Source: Limimaricola sp041580155 (lineage in GTDB: Bacteria > Pseudomonadota > Alphaproteobacteria > Rhodobacterales > Rhodobacteraceae). Taken from it: a DNA stretch of 6,944 nt. Positions within the stretch are counted from its first letter, which is position 1, and each line of letters opens with the position of its first letter. A program made the position numbers and the translations under genes. The DNA lies in the NCBI GenBank assembly GCA_041580155.1, contig JBFGEI010000163.1, forward strand, positions 1 through 6,944, in the 5' to 3' direction. Shown piece by piece: positions 6,798 to 6,944 of the stretch. A model generated the notes under the pieces. That model had not been told where the DNA came from and searched no databases. It saw only the letters and a list, made by a program, of their open reading frames with translations.

Positions 6798-6808
6798 GAC
6801 GCGGGCGG
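6787..6808. other. Perfect GC hairpin enclosing the hydrolase stop codon
   Basis: CCGCCCGC (6787-6794) pairs perfectly over 8 bp with GCGGGCGG (6801-6808). The 6-nt loop TAGGAC begins with the TAG stop of the hydrolase gene. No T tract follows, so it is not a standard intrinsic terminator. It may protect the 3' end of the mRNA, or cause pausing at the stop codon. Confidence 0.45.
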
Positions 6809-6944
6809 CGCGGCTGCCGGACGGGCCGCTGAACCGGCTCAAGGTCGGCTTGGCCACCAACTTCCGGGCGGCGGCCTTCGACGGCGGCGGCGACACCGAC
6901 CTGCTGCGCGACTTCGCCGCCGGGCTGAACGACGCGCGGGTGCA
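6799..6944 (+). CDS. Unidentified coding-like stretch without a clear start, runs off the window
   Basis: From 6799 to the right edge, one nucleotide past the hydrolase stop, all 48 codons in this frame end in G or C and none is a stop. The same frame just upstream (6751-6798) has mixed third positions, so the coding signal begins at the hydrolase stop. The peptide looks protein-like, for example LNRLKVGLATNFRAAAFDGG, but I do not recognise a family. No ATG or GTG start exists in frame back to the stop at 6748. The only usual alternative is TTG at 6850, with AAGG (6841-6844) 5 nt before it. It could be a gene with a TTG start, a 5'-truncated remnant, or a tail lost from the hydrolase by a frameshift. 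Confidence 0.4.

Noticed and set aside
6174..6896. 240-aa minus-strand frame at the right end
   Set aside because: It overlaps the C-terminal domains of the hydrolase, starts with an unsupported GTG and has shadow-like composition. The plus-strand frame from 6799 is more protein-like.
1..6944. CRISPR arrays, insertion sequences, tRNA or rRNA genes
   Set aside because: I saw no regularly spaced repeats, transposase-like frames, terminal inverted repeats, or recognisable tRNA/rRNA sequences on either strand.

Overview
The window is GC-rich DNA, by eye around two thirds G+C, with third codon positions almost always G or C. The gene families, the GC-rich codon use and the AglR-like LacI regulator suggest an alphaproteobacterium, perhaps a Rhodobacterales-type genome. 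This is inference from gene content; there is no taxonomic marker in the window. High GC also produces many long antisense shadow frames, which were set aside.

The window looks like one carbohydrate-utilisation locus with five clear genes. On the left, on the minus strand, are a periplasmic sugar-binding protein (1075-2313) and, downstream of it, a CUT1-family ABC permease (11-937). A strong Rho-independent terminator-like hairpin lies between them (about 1021-1060), which would make the binding protein more abundant than the membrane part. The second permease and the ATPase are not in the window and may lie beyond the left edge. Divergent from the binding protein is a LacI-family regulator (2497-3516, plus strand). 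The AT-rich gap between the two carries two 14-bp CG-centred pseudo-palindromes 20 bp apart. They sit on a recognisable promoter for the transporter, so LacI-type repression of the transporter is well supported by the DNA.

Convergent with the LacI gene, 7 bp away, is an AraC/MelR-like regulator (3524-4423, minus strand). It is divergent from a 744-aa cytoplasmic glycoside hydrolase family 2 enzyme (4563-6797, plus strand) across a 139-bp gap. Both catalytic glutamates of the hydrolase are visible and the glucuronidase-specific NxK motif is absent, so a beta-galactosidase-like activity is the best guess.

The layout suggests a two-controller system. The transporter would be under a LacI-type repressor. 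The intracellular hydrolase would be under a MelR-like regulator of the kind that senses galactosides. The likely pathway is import of an oligosaccharide or glycoside followed by cytoplasmic hydrolysis. The exact sugar cannot be read from the sequence.

After the hydrolase, 6799-6944 reads as 48 codons that all end in G or C but have no ordinary start codon. It is either the beginning of an unrecognised gene with a weak start or a remnant. I did not find a clearly new biological system. The most interesting items are the paired operators, the two hairpins whose loops contain stop codons, and this orphan coding stretch.
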